Assembly (NCBI RefSeq): GCF_004797125.1
Contig: NZ_CP038810.1
Coordinates: 1,550,001 to 1,614,000, forward strand
Reading direction: 5' to 3'
DNA from: Flavobacterium sangjuense
GTDB taxonomy: Bacteria; Bacteroidota; Bacteroidia; Flavobacteriales; Flavobacteriaceae
Length of the DNA: 64,000 nucleotides
Of the stretch, positions 51,530 through 60,931 are shown piece by piece (position 1 is the first letter of the stretch; every line of letters starts with the position of its first letter). A program made the translations under genes and the position numbers. Below the pieces are notes generated by a model, which was not told where the DNA came from, searched no databases, and saw nothing but the letters and a program-made list of their open reading frames with translations.

Positions 51530-53929
51530 ATGGAAAATATTCAGTTTGAAGCAGACGGAAGTCATAATGAGGTTAATATTTTAGACCAAGTATTTAGATA
51601 CTTGCGCCATTGGTATTGGTTTTTGATTTCTATGTTGGTGTGTTTTTTTGTTGTAAAAAATTATTTAGCACATACCATACCTATCTATGAATCTAAGGCT
51701 AACATTAAAATTATTGATGATTCAAAAAACACTTTTGTGTTACCAGGTTCCGGATTAGCTTCAATGTCGAGGTCAAAAGTAAATTTAGACAATCAGATTG
51801 AAGTATTAAAATCGAATAGATTATTAGAACAAGTTGTAAGAAACTTAAGTTTAAATACACAATATTATAGAGTTGGGTATTTAAATAATATTGAAATATG
51901 GAAAAATAGACCTTTTAGTATTGAATGGTTAAGTAACGACATTGCTATGGACACTAAGTCTTTTGCAATTGAAATTGAAATCGTTAAAAATGGATTTAAA
52001 ATTGTTACTTTCAACGGAGCAGAGGCTAACAAATTTTCTCGATTTAATTCTGAGCAAGCTTTAAATGGTATCCCTTTTAAAGTGAATCTTCAAGTCGGAA
52101 CTAATATAGATTCTCTTATAGGAAGAAAGTATTTAATAAGACATTCAGCACTTATGCCAACAGTTATTGGGCTTTCCAATAATTTAAAAATAGTAAACAA
52201 AAATGAAAACTCCGATATTCTTACTATTTCTCTATCATCCAGTAATAAGGATCGTTCAGAAGCTATTTTAAATGAAATTATTAAGCAATATGATATTGAT
52301 GGGATGACCGACAGAAGGTTAGTTTCGGAGAAAACTATTGAATTTGTTAACAATCGATTTAAATCTTTAGAGCGCCAATTAGATTCCATAGAAACTGATA
52401 AAGCAGCCTACAAGAGTAACAATGAATTAACATTTATTGAGTCTGATGCTGCCACTGCTACTTCAGGGAAAATTCTAGCAAATAATGATGTTTTTCAAAC
52501 AGAGACACAAATTGCTTTATCAAAAATATTAGAACAAACGGTACGATCTGATAAGAAATTAAATTTGTTACCAACCAATATTGGCGTTGCAAATGCAAAT
52601 GTAAACGGATTGTTGTCTGGTTTTAACACTATAGTTTTAGAAAGGGATAGAATGTTAGTAAGTGCCGGTGAAAACAATCCTAAGGTTACTTTTTATAACA
52701 GTAAATTACAAGAACTTCAAAAAAATATTCTTGAGTCAATCAAGGCCTATCAAAGAGAGTTAGAGGTTTCATTGTCTCAAAACAATATAAACAAAAGAAC
52801 TTCTACAGGTAAGTTTAGAGCTATCCCAACTAATGAGAAAATTTTAAATTCCATTGAACGTCAACGAAATTTAAAAGAATCACTTTATATTCTGCTTTTG
52901 CAAAAACGAGAGGAAGCTGCGGTTAATTTAGCGATTACTGCTTCATCCATAAAGGTAATAGATTATGCACTTACGGATGCAAGCCCTATTTCACCTAAAA
53001 AAGGGTCATTCTATATTGGAGCATTGCTTATTGGGTTGTTGATTCCGTTTTTAATTTTATACATAAGCTTTTTACTCGATGACAAACTTCATACTAAAGA
53101 AGATATTTTAAAATTAACCCGAAATAAAGTTATCCTTTCCGAAGTTCCGCATATTGATTCGGATGAAAGAATAACAAGTAGTAATGACAGGTCTTTGCTT
53201 GGGGAATCTTTCCGAATTTTACGAACTAATTTAACGTATATTTTCCCTTTACAATCAGAAAAACAGGCTCAAACCATTATGGTTACTTCTACTATTAAGG
53301 GAGAAGGTAAAACATTTACCGCCTTGAATTTATCTATCTCTTTTTCTATCATGAATAAAAAGGTGTTGTTAATTGGAGCTGATATGAGAAACCCTCAGTT
53401 GCATAACTATTTAACCGTTAAGAAAAATGAACTTGGACTTCAGGATTATCTGCATGATGTAGCTATTGATTGGCGTAGTGTTGTTAAACAAAATCAACTA
53501 AATACCAGTTTAGATATTATCTTATCGGGTACTATTCCGCCAAATCCTGCAGAGTTATTATCCAATGGTCGATTGGATAATCTTATCGCTGAAGCTAAAA
53601 AAGAATACGATTATATTATTATTGATACTGCTCCGACGCTTTTGGTTACCGATACCTTGATAATATCCCAATTAGTTGATACTACTTTATATGTGGTTAG
53701 AGCTGATTATACTCCTAAAAAGATATTAGAGTTTTCAGTGAATTTGAGTGAAAAAGGCAAATTGAAAAACATGGCTTATGTAATCAATAATGTTGGTTCT
53801 AATTATAAAGGTTATGGTTATAGCTATGGTTACAATTACAAATATAACTATGCGTATGGTTATGGTTATGGTTATGACGATGCAAGTAATTCAAAGAAAT
53901 CTTTTATTAAAAGATTGTTTAAAAGATAA
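51530..53929 (+). CDS. wzc: Wzc-like tyrosine autokinase / chain-length regulator
   Basis: 799 residues. The Wzz domain has two transmembrane helices (about 29-45 and 493-515) around a large periplasmic coiled region, followed by a cytoplasmic BY-kinase domain with Walker A (GEGKT, 591-595), Walker A' (VLLIGADMR, D618) and Walker B (IIIDTAP, D699). The C-terminal tail (about 758-788) is a run of alternating Gly/Asn and Tyr with more than ten Tyr, the usual autophosphorylation cluster. It couples polymer length and export with the Wza-like lipoprotein; dephosphorylation is expected from the phosphatase encoded convergently 5 bp away. Confidence 0.92.
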   Translation: MENIQFEADGSHNEVNILDQVFRYLRHWYWFLISMLVCFFVVKNYLAHTIPIYESKANIKIIDDSKNTFVLPGSGLASMSRSKVNLDNQIEVLKSNRLLEQVVRNLSLNTQYYRVGYLNNIEIWKNRPFSIEWLSNDIAMDTKSFAIEIEIVKNGFKIVTFNGAEANKFSRFNSEQALNGIPFKVNLQVGTNIDSLIGRKYLIRHSALMPTVIGLSNNLKIVNKNENSDILTISLSSSNKDRSEAILNEIIKQYDIDGMTDRRLVSEKTIEFVNNRFKSLERQLDSIETDKAAYKSNNELTFIESDAATATSGKILANNDVFQTETQIALSKILEQTVRSDKKLNLLPTNIGVANANVNGLLSGFNTIVLERDRMLVSAGENNPKVTFYNSKLQELQKNILESIKAYQRELEVSLSQNNINKRTSTGKFRAIPTNEKILNSIERQRNLKESLYILLLQKREEAAVNLAITASSIKVIDYALTDASPISPKKGSFYIGALLIGLLIPFLILYISFLLDDKLHTKEDILKLTRNKVILSEVPHIDSDERITSSNDRSLLGESFRILRTNLTYIFPLQSEKQAQTIMVTSTIKGEGKTFTALNLSISFSIMNKKVLLIGADMRNPQLHNYLTVKKNELGLQDYLHDVAIDWRSVVKQNQLNTSLDIILSGTIPPNPAELLSNGRLDNLIAEAKKEYDYIIIDTAPTLLVTDTLIISQLVDTTLYVVRADYTPKKILEFSVNLSEKGKLKNMAYVINNVGSNYKGYGYSYGYNYKYNYAYGYGYGYDDASNSKKSFIKRLFKR

Positions 53930-53934
53930 TAGAA

Positions 53935-54693
53935 TTAAAAATCAAAAATAGAATTGTTTTGAAAAATTGGAGTCAGGTACTCATGGTTTTTCAAAACAAT
54001 TTTTTTATGCATAGCTTCCAAATGACGATTATGATGCACATCAGAACCTATAAAATCTATTAAACCTTCTTTTAACAGAGAATTTGAAACTTTAGCCACG
54101 TGTTCACCATAATAACCGGTTGCCGACAACATATTTAGTTGAAACAAACAACCAACATTTTTTAACTTCTTATATTCATTCATTGAATGATGGTAAAAAT
54201 GATACCTTTCAGGATGTGCTAATACAGGTTGGTAACCATTAGTTTGCAATTCATATAGTATTTCATATAATTGAATTGGTGGACTCAAATAGGATATTTC
54301 CACCAAAACATAATTTTCTTTTAAAGTTAACAGCCGTTCCTTTGTGATCAGTTCTCTAAACTCGGCATCCATCATATATTCTGCTGCGGCTTTAATATTG
54401 GAATTAGCGTCCGAAATCTTTAGTTCCTGAATTGTAGCCGATAGCTTTTGATTTATTTCAACACTGGTATTTTTCCATACATCACTCATAACGTGTGGTG
54501 TAGTAATAAACTTCTTGAAACCAATTTCCTGTAAGCCTTTTATAAGATTTTCAGTATCTCCAATAGTCACTGCACCATCATCAATTCCAGGTAATAAATG
54601 AGAATGAATATCTATATAATTATTCGGAATTAAATCACGTAAGTATGGCTTTTTTTTAAAGAAATGAATCAAAATAAGGTGTTTAATGGGCAT
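53935..54693 (-). CDS. PHP-domain tyrosine phosphatase, CpsB/YwqE-like
   Basis: 252 residues, the only gene on the minus strand. Metal-binding motifs of the PHP fold are visible: DIHSHLLPGIDDGA near the N-terminus (about residues 28-41), TTPH, an Asp-Ala-Glu in the middle, LAHPERY and the final GSDVHHNRH. In Gram-positives and Bacteroidetes this family removes phosphate from the Tyr-rich tail of Wzc/CpsD kinases. Its convergence with the Wzc-like gene fits that partnership. It does not resemble low-molecular-weight Wzb-type phosphatases. Confidence 0.88.
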   Translation of the reverse strand: MPIKHLILIHFFKKKPYLRDLIPNNYIDIHSHLLPGIDDGAVTIGDTENLIKGLQEIGFKKFITTPHVMSDVWKNTSVEINQKLSATIQELKISDANSNIKAAAEYMMDAEFRELITKERLLTLKENYVLVEISYLSPPIQLYEILYELQTNGYQPVLAHPERYHFYHHSMNEYKKLKNVGCLFQLNMLSATGYYGEHVAKVSNSLLKEGLIDFIGSDVHHNRHLEAMHKKIVLKNHEYLTPIFQNNSIFDF

Positions 54694-54782
54694 AAATTTA
54701 ATAAATAATAATCTAACTTCTCACTTTATACACTAATACCAAATAAATAGGTGTAATTCTTTTTATAGGGTGCTCTAATTTA

Positions 54783-54790
54783 TATATTTG
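54783..54790 (+). promoter_or_regulatory. Possible -7 element upstream of the ABC exporter genes
   Basis: TATATTTG matches TAnnTTTG and is 31 nt before the ATG at 54822, in the 128-bp region between the minus-strand phosphatase gene and the exporter genes. No clear TTG sits at the expected distance. Confidence 0.4.
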
Positions 54791-54821
54791 CAGGTGTTAA
54801 CAATAAATCATAAGAGCTGTA

Positions 54822-55691
54822 ATGGAAAATAATAGTCAATCTCAGGATTGGGATTTGGTCATAAAAGGGCATACCTCGCTTTTTGATGTTAAATTCAAGG
54901 ATCTTTGGCATTATAGAGATTTATTGTTGCTTTTTGTGAAAAGAGATTTTGTCAGCTTTTATAAGCAAACGATTTTAGGACCAATGTGGTTCTTTATTCA
55001 GCCCATTTTTACCACGATTGTTTTTTCATTTGTCTTTGGAAGTCTGGCAGGAATAAGCACCGATGGATTACCAAAATACCTGTTTTATTTGACTGGAATT
55101 ACAGCCTGGAATTATTTCGCTGATTGTCTGACTAAAACGAGTACTGTTTTTAGAGATAATGCCAGCATTTTTGGCAAAGTGTATTTTCCGAGATTAATCA
55201 TGCCTTTGAGTATTGTGGTTAGCAATTTGGTTCGTTTTGGAGTCCAATTTTTGTTGATGGTATGCATGATGGTTTATTTTTATTTCTTCCCAATTGAAGG
55301 GACACACTTTGAAGTTACAGTAGGAATATTATTGTTTCCGGTCTTGGTCTTGCTAATGGCTTTTCTCGGATTAGGATTGGGATTAATAATTACTGCGATG
55401 ACTACAAAGTATAGAGATTTAACCTTTTTAGTAACCTTTGGAGTGCAGTTGTTAATGTATGGAACAACGGTTATTTACCCGTTGAGTTATGCGAGAGAAA
55501 AAGGATATAGTACCTTAGTTGAATTAAATCCAATGACCGGAATTATTGAGAGTTTTAGATATGCTTTTTTAGGAAAAGGCGAATTCACCATATGGAGTTT
55601 GGGATATTCCACTTTAATGACCATTATTATATTATTTATCGGAATTGTAATATTTAATAAAACCGAGAAAAACTTTGTTGACACCATCTAA
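54822..55691 (+). CDS. wzm: Wzm-like ABC-2 transporter permease
   Basis: 289 residues with six predicted transmembrane segments. The cytoplasmic N-terminal amphipathic helix (WHYRDLLLLFVKRDFVSFYKQ split by polar residues) and LGPMWFFIQPI motif are typical of polysaccharide ABC-2 permeases. It exports finished lipid-linked glycan through the inner membrane with the ATPase encoded next, whose ATG overlaps this stop by one base (TAATG). Confidence 0.9.
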   Translation: MENNSQSQDWDLVIKGHTSLFDVKFKDLWHYRDLLLLFVKRDFVSFYKQTILGPMWFFIQPIFTTIVFSFVFGSLAGISTDGLPKYLFYLTGITAWNYFADCLTKTSTVFRDNASIFGKVYFPRLIMPLSIVVSNLVRFGVQFLLMVCMMVYFYFFPIEGTHFEVTVGILLFPVLVLLMAFLGLGLGLIITAMTTKYRDLTFLVTFGVQLLMYGTTVIYPLSYAREKGYSTLVELNPMTGIIESFRYAFLGKGEFTIWSLGYSTLMTIIILFIGIVIFNKTEKNFVDTI

Positions 55692-56956
55692 TGAGTAAAC
55701 CAATCATACACGTAGAAAATTTGTCAAAGGCTTATCAAATAGGCCAAATTGGTACCGGAACAATATCGCGTGATATTGAGCGTTTTTGGTTGACAAAAAT
55801 TCTGGGAAAAGACGACCCGTTTTTAAAAATTGGTGAGACAAACGATAGAAGTTTAAAAGGAGAAAGCGACATCGTTTGGTCTTTAAAGGATATTAATTTC
55901 GAAATTAATCAAGGTGATGCTGTTGGAATAATAGGTAAAAATGGCGCCGGAAAAAGTACCTTACTCAAATTGCTTTCCAGAGTAACAAGTCCTACAACCG
56001 GTGAAATAAAAGTAAAGGGAAGAATAGCCAGTTTGCTTGAAGTTGGTACCGGTTTTCACCCTGAATTATCCGGTAGGGAAAATATTTATTTGAATGGTGC
56101 TATCCTAGGAATGCGCAAAAAAGAAATTACTCGTAAACTTGATGAAATCATTGATTTTTCAGGAGTTGAACGCTATATTGATACACCCGTAAAAAGATAT
56201 TCTTCCGGAATGTATGTTCGTTTAGCTTTTGCTGTAGCCGCACATCTTGAAAGTGAAATTTTGATAGTCGATGAGGTTTTGGCCGTTGGTGATGCTGAAT
56301 TTCAAAAGAAATGTCTCGGTAAAATGGGTGATATCAGCAAAGGGCAAGGTAGAACGGTTTTATTTGTGAGTCATAATATGGCTGCTGTAAAAAGTTTTTG
56401 TTCCAGAGGAATTGTTTTAGAAAACGGTTTGATTAAAAAGAATGATACCGTTGAGAGTGCTGTAGGATATTATCTAATGGGAAATTCAGCCTCATTAAAT
56501 CAGAGGCAGTTCACAACAGAATTCGATACTATTGATTTTACCATACATTCATTAGCAGTAAATGTTGTCGACGATATTGAAAATGTTATTTTAGATGAGT
56601 ATCAGGAAATAGAACTTAACGTAGGATTTACGTTGAAGCATGCTCAAAAACATTTGCATGTTACTTTTGTTTTAAATAACGAATACGGAGAACCTTTGTT
56701 TACTTTTTCACATATTAATGCAGGCCTGAAGTTAAAGCAAGGATTGAATCATATAAAATGTAAAATGCCCAAAGGATTTTTAAACATAGGTTCTTATTAT
56801 TTATCCCTTTTTGTTATAGAAGATGCTAAGTCAGTATTGTTTCTGGAAAAAGACATACTCCCTTTTACAATACAAGAAGGAGAAAGGCCTATTGGTTCTT
56901 GGATGGGAAAAGAACCGGGTTTTATAAAGCCAATTTTTGATTGGAAAATAAATTAA
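55691..56956 (+). CDS. wzt: Wzt-like ABC transporter ATPase with C-terminal substrate domain
   Basis: 421 residues. Nucleotide-binding domain: Walker A GKNGAGKST (82-90), signature SSGM (171-174) within YSSGMYVRLAF, Walker B ILIVDEV near 190, H-loop VSHN. A C-terminal domain (about 280-415) is the carbohydrate-binding extension found in Wzt proteins that recognise the capped end of a polymer. Insertion of about 30 residues between the first strand and Walker A (GTGTISRDIERFW... SLKGESD) is common in the Bacteroidetes version. Cap recognition here is inferred from length and family; the sugar or methyl cap is not known. Confidence 0.9.
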   Translation: MSKPIIHVENLSKAYQIGQIGTGTISRDIERFWLTKILGKDDPFLKIGETNDRSLKGESDIVWSLKDINFEINQGDAVGIIGKNGAGKSTLLKLLSRVTSPTTGEIKVKGRIASLLEVGTGFHPELSGRENIYLNGAILGMRKKEITRKLDEIIDFSGVERYIDTPVKRYSSGMYVRLAFAVAAHLESEILIVDEVLAVGDAEFQKKCLGKMGDISKGQGRTVLFVSHNMAAVKSFCSRGIVLENGLIKKNDTVESAVGYYLMGNSASLNQRQFTTEFDTIDFTIHSLAVNVVDDIENVILDEYQEIELNVGFTLKHAQKHLHVTFVLNNEYGEPLFTFSHINAGLKLKQGLNHIKCKMPKGFLNIGSYYLSLFVIEDAKSVLFLEKDILPFTIQEGERPIGSWMGKEPGFIKPIFDWKIN

Positions 56957-56973
56957 ATTAGTAAAATTATATC

Positions 56974-57729
56974 ATGAAAAGAACCATAAAAAAGATAATC
57001 GCTAAGGTTGGATTTCGCATAGTAAATAAAAATTCAAAAGATTTAGTTCAGAATAGCCAGGTTACTTTACTAACCAATTTCTTCCAAACTTTAAAAGAGT
57101 TTGGTTTTGATCCAAAACACATTGTAGATGTTGGAGCTAACCATGGCAAATGGACAAGAAATGCTTTGAATTTTTTCCCTGATGCACATTATACAATGGT
57201 TGAACCACAACACTGGTTAAGAGATTCCATTGCGGATGTTTTAGATTCAAATGATAAAGTGAAATTGTATCCTTATGGAGCAGGAGAAACCGAAGGAACA
57301 TTTAATTTTACGGTTATGGATAGTGATGTGAGTTCATCATTCAAATATTCAGAAGAAGAAGCAAAAGCAAATGGTTACAAACAAATTCAATTACCAATTA
57401 TAACCTTAAATAAATTACTGGCCGAAACCAAGCTGCCAACCCCGGATATTATAAAAATTGATGCTGAAGGAATTGATATTCAGGTATTGAATGGCGCTTC
57501 GGATTATTTAGGAAAAACCGAAATTGTTATGGTTGAAGCTGGCGTAATCAATAAAGAATATGATAATAGCTTTATAAAAACTATTAATTATATGGATCAA
57601 AAAGGGTATACTCTTTTTGATATTACTGAGTTGAATAGACCTTTTCAAACAAAAGTACTTTGGCTGGTAGAACTTGTTTTTGTGAAAAAAGGAGGCGTTA
57701 TCGATACTAAAGTAATTGAGGAGAACTAA
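56974..57729 (+). CDS. FkbM-family SAM-dependent methyltransferase
   Basis: 251 residues. SAM-binding motif I is VDVGANHGKW (about 51-60), with the acidic E in VEPQ following; the family motif IKIDAEGIDIQVL contains the Asp-Ala-Glu-Gly that defines FkbM proteins. These enzymes O-methylate sugars or polyketides. Placed directly after the Wzt-like gene, it could put a methyl group on a sugar or on the chain end recognised by Wzt. This is context only; substrate is unknown. Confidence 0.84.
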   Translation: MKRTIKKIIAKVGFRIVNKNSKDLVQNSQVTLLTNFFQTLKEFGFDPKHIVDVGANHGKWTRNALNFFPDAHYTMVEPQHWLRDSIADVLDSNDKVKLYPYGAGETEGTFNFTVMDSDVSSSFKYSEEEAKANGYKQIQLPIITLNKLLAETKLPTPDIIKIDAEGIDIQVLNGASDYLGKTEIVMVEAGVINKEYDNSFIKTINYMDQKGYTLFDITELNRPFQTKVLWLVELVFVKKGGVIDTKVIEEN

Positions 57730-57787
57730 TATTTTCAATACTTTAGAGATGACAAAATATACGATTCTATAGTTTTAGATTTTAACT

Positions 57788-58696
57788 ATGAAGGACAAAC
57801 TATTAGTTTCAGTTGATATGATAACATACAAGCACGAAGCCTTCATAAAGCAAGCTATCGATGGGGTTTTGATGCAAGAAACTGATTTTGAGTATGATTT
57901 AATTATATCCGATGATTGTTCTCCTGATACTACATCACAAATTGTTAATGAAATTATAGCGAATCATCCCAAAGGTCATATTATAAAGTATTTTCGCCAC
58001 GAAAAAAATTTAGGGATGCAGGAAAATAGTTTTTTTGCATTGCAACAATGTAAAGGGAAATATGTTGCCTTATGTGAAGGAGATGATTTTTGGACAGACA
58101 AAACCAAACTTCAAAAACAAATCGACTTTTTAGAGAAAAATCCTGAGTTGAGTTTTTGTTTTCATAAAGCATTTCGGTTTGACTCGGAAAATGAATCACT
58201 CAATAAAGTTTATCCCCAAAATTTAAATAAAACCATTTTAAACGAAGAAGACTTCTTTGCAATTCCAACAATTCCAACGGCAAGTGTCGTTTTTTTTAAT
58301 GATATTAAGTTCCCAAAACTTCTTCATAGTCATCCGGATATGTTGCTTTACGCCACTTTGTTATCCAAAGGGAATGCCGGTTTTATAGATGAGCAAATGT
58401 CTTCCTACAGACTTTATAGTCACGGTATTTCTAATAGATATAGCGAAAATTGGTATTTAGAAAGACGAATCAACGAACTGAATATTGAAAAGAAATACCC
58501 TGATTTTTCATCAAAAGTCAGAGCCCAAATTGCCAAAATTCACATCAACCACGTGCTTTTGTATTTGAACAGGAATAGAGGTAAGTTGACTTTTGCCCAA
58601 AAGAAAAATTATCTGAAGACCATATGTTTTTCAAAATATTTTTATAGAAAATCATTAAAAGAGTATCTTGCACTGTTAAAAACACTGCTGAAGTAA
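57788..58696 (+). CDS. GT2 family glycosyltransferase
   Basis: 302 residues. GT-A features: VDMITYKHEAFIKQAI, SDDCSPDTT, and the metal-binding acidic pair D99-D100 in CEGDDFW. The strong similarity to the GT2 protein at 33411 (GVLMQE, LGM, KYVALCEGDD) shows that they are paralogs, so the two may use the same donor in different positions of the glycan or in different glycans. Cytoplasmic sugar transfer is expected. The C-terminal half diverges. Confidence 0.85.
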   Translation: MKDKLLVSVDMITYKHEAFIKQAIDGVLMQETDFEYDLIISDDCSPDTTSQIVNEIIANHPKGHIIKYFRHEKNLGMQENSFFALQQCKGKYVALCEGDDFWTDKTKLQKQIDFLEKNPELSFCFHKAFRFDSENESLNKVYPQNLNKTILNEEDFFAIPTIPTASVVFFNDIKFPKLLHSHPDMLLYATLLSKGNAGFIDEQMSSYRLYSHGISNRYSENWYLERRINELNIEKKYPDFSSKVRAQIAKIHINHVLLYLNRNRGKLTFAQKKNYLKTICFSKYFYRKSLKEYLALLKTLLK

Positions 58697-58715
58697 TCCG
58701 AAAATTGAATATATT

Positions 58716-59876
58716 TTGAAAAAAAAAATACTGCTTTTTGGACCGATTGGTGATTTTGGAGGAAGAGATATAGAAGTTAATATTATCGCCAAAGCCATTA
58801 GTGATCAATATCAAACAGCTGTCTTTTCCAGTATTTACATCACTGGGAATTCCTATGCAATTCAAGGGTTGAAAAAGGTTGATTTTAATTCATTCGAAAA
58901 GGAAATCTATAAATCAAATTGGTTTTTAAGGGTTTTGTCCCAAGTGTTTTATTGGAAGAATAAAAAGAAAAAATTGCCTTATGCTTACCTAAAAAACGAT
59001 ATCTCAAACTCTTTTTTTGATTTTGAAAAAGTCCAAAAAAGGATTCTTTTCAATGAACTCAAAAAGACTGATGCTGTAATTGCTTGTGTACAACCAACTT
59101 CTTCCTATCTGAAAGAAGCCATAGAAATTTGTCATAAATTAAACAAACCCTTTTTCATCAGAACCACCGGAACGATTCGCAAATTTGAGGTCAGCTCTTT
59201 TCAGTTTTTAAAAAATGTGACTTGTTTTATTCACCATTCTAAAACCAATGCCAATAATTTAAACAAACAGTTGCCCTTGCCATTTGTAATTATTGACCAA
59301 TGCGCTCAATTTGAGTCAAAATTATTAGCTTTACCTATCAGCAATAACCAAAATATTTACGGCTATTTAGGTCGATTAAGCAGTGAAAAGGGTATATTGG
59401 AACTGATACGTTTCTTTAAAAATACCAACACTGGAAAATTGTTAATCGCAGGCGACGGTCCATTGAAAAAAGAAGTAATTGAAGCCATTAATCAAACAGA
59501 CAATATTGAGTATTTAGGACAAAGTCAACCTGAAGAGTTGAACTTTTTTTTCCAAAAAATTAGCACTCTAATTATTCCTTCTCTCGAAGAATCAGGACCT
59601 TTAGTTGGCTTGGAAGCGATGGCTGCAGCCAAGTTGGTTTTATCTACAAGAGTTGGCGCCATGGAAGAACGACTGGCTAATTCACCAAATAATTTTTGGT
59701 TCGATATTGAGAATCAACAATCTTTTTTGGATAGTTTAGCCCAAATACAGCAACTGAGTAAGGACGAATTTGAAAAAATTGCAAATAACAACAGAGAAGT
59801 TTACCTTGCAGACTATCAGTTTACAGCGATTAAAGAAAAATATAACAATTGCTTGAATCAGTATTTGAATTCATGA
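58716..59876 (+). CDS. GT4 family glycosyltransferase with TTG start
   Basis: 386 residues. No ATG is available near the start; the sequence MKKKILLFGPIGDFGGRDIE read from TTG 58716 is a normal GT4 N-terminus, so TTG is the likely initiator. The donor domain opens at NIYGYLGRLSSEKG and the E-x7-E motif is EESGPLVGLEAM. The acceptor and donor are not predictable. The stop overlaps the ATG of the first of two related GT2 genes (ATGA). Confidence 0.82.
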   Translation: MKKKILLFGPIGDFGGRDIEVNIIAKAISDQYQTAVFSSIYITGNSYAIQGLKKVDFNSFEKEIYKSNWFLRVLSQVFYWKNKKKKLPYAYLKNDISNSFFDFEKVQKRILFNELKKTDAVIACVQPTSSYLKEAIEICHKLNKPFFIRTTGTIRKFEVSSFQFLKNVTCFIHHSKTNANNLNKQLPLPFVIIDQCAQFESKLLALPISNNQNIYGYLGRLSSEKGILELIRFFKNTNTGKLLIAGDGPLKKEVIEAINQTDNIEYLGQSQPEELNFFFQKISTLIIPSLEESGPLVGLEAMAAAKLVLSTRVGAMEERLANSPNNFWFDIENQQSFLDSLAQIQQLSKDEFEKIANNNREVYLADYQFTAIKEKYNNCLNQYLNS

Positions 59877-60889
59877 GAATAGGTAAGAATCCACAAATAG
59901 ATAAATCACTTCACTCTTCTGATTATTTTCATCAGGTGATTGTGCCGGTTTATATTCCTAACAACGAAGATTATTTTAAAGACAGTTTTAATGTATTTAA
60001 AATCACTGTGGATTCATTACTCAAGACTTCCCATTCTAAGACCTTTATTTCAATTGTTAATAATGGTTCTTCGGCTGAAGTAGCAACCTACTTAGAAGAA
60101 TTGTACCATAAGGGAAAAATTCACGAATTGATTCATACCAACAATATCGGAAAAATCAATGCAATCAACAAAGCCTTAATCGGACAATCATTTTCTGTGG
60201 TTACGATGGCAGATGCTGATGTATTGTTTTTAAACGGTTGGCAAAAATCGGTTTACGACATATTGGATGCCTTTCCGAAAGCCGGAGCGGTTTGTACAAC
60301 ACCCAATTCCAGAACTTTAAAAAAACTGACGGAGAACATTTATTTTGATCAATTTTTCTCTAAATCATTGCGTTTTGCCCAAGTTAAAGACCCTCAGGCG
60401 ATGATTGATTTTGCTGAAAGTACTGGAAATAATTGGGTTTATCGACCAATTCATTTGGAAAAATATTTGACTGTAAATCGCCATAACGTCAGCGCTGTAG
60501 TTGGTGCAGGACATTATGTTTGCACTTATCGTCGTGATGCTTTACCTCAAAATGGCTTTGCGAATACCCATACATTATTGGGTAATAATTTAATGGAACC
60601 AATCGATATCGGAATTATCAAAAAAGGGTATTGGCGTTTATCAACGGAGCAAAATTTTACTTATCATATGGGCAATCATACCGAAGATTGGATGTATAAT
60701 AAGTTAAACGATTTAATCGAAGAAAAACAAAGCATTCTTAAACCTGAATGGGTTTCCGTTACATCTTCTCTTTTTTTAAATTGGTTCAAACTGAATGTTT
60801 TTGGTCGCTTGCTGTTTTCCCGACATATTTTATGGAAAAACTTTTTGCGTTTCAAAGGATTGAAAAAAGAAGAAGCAAAAGACTATTAA
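59873..60889 (+). CDS. GT2-like glycosyltransferase, tandem copy 1
   Basis: 338 residues from ATG 59873 (the longer frame inside the previous gene is not used). GT-A features: HQVIVPVYIPNNEDYFKDSF, VVTMADADVLFLNGW with D114-A-D116 as metal-binding pair, and VGAGHYVCTYR. Near-complete collinearity with the following gene (same length and the same Asp positions) shows a tandem duplication. The LF.S.RHILWKNFLRFKGL C-terminus is basic and hydrophobic, a possible membrane anchor. Donor unknown. Confidence 0.82.
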   Translation: MRIGKNPQIDKSLHSSDYFHQVIVPVYIPNNEDYFKDSFNVFKITVDSLLKTSHSKTFISIVNNGSSAEVATYLEELYHKGKIHELIHTNNIGKINAINKALIGQSFSVVTMADADVLFLNGWQKSVYDILDAFPKAGAVCTTPNSRTLKKLTENIYFDQFFSKSLRFAQVKDPQAMIDFAESTGNNWVYRPIHLEKYLTVNRHNVSAVVGAGHYVCTYRRDALPQNGFANTHTLLGNNLMEPIDIGIIKKGYWRLSTEQNFTYHMGNHTEDWMYNKLNDLIEEKQSILKPEWVSVTSSLFLNWFKLNVFGRLLFSRHILWKNFLRFKGLKKEEAKDY

Positions 60890-60931
60890 CAAGGGCTTTT
60901 TCAATAAATTAGCACCAATAAAAACAGTGGT

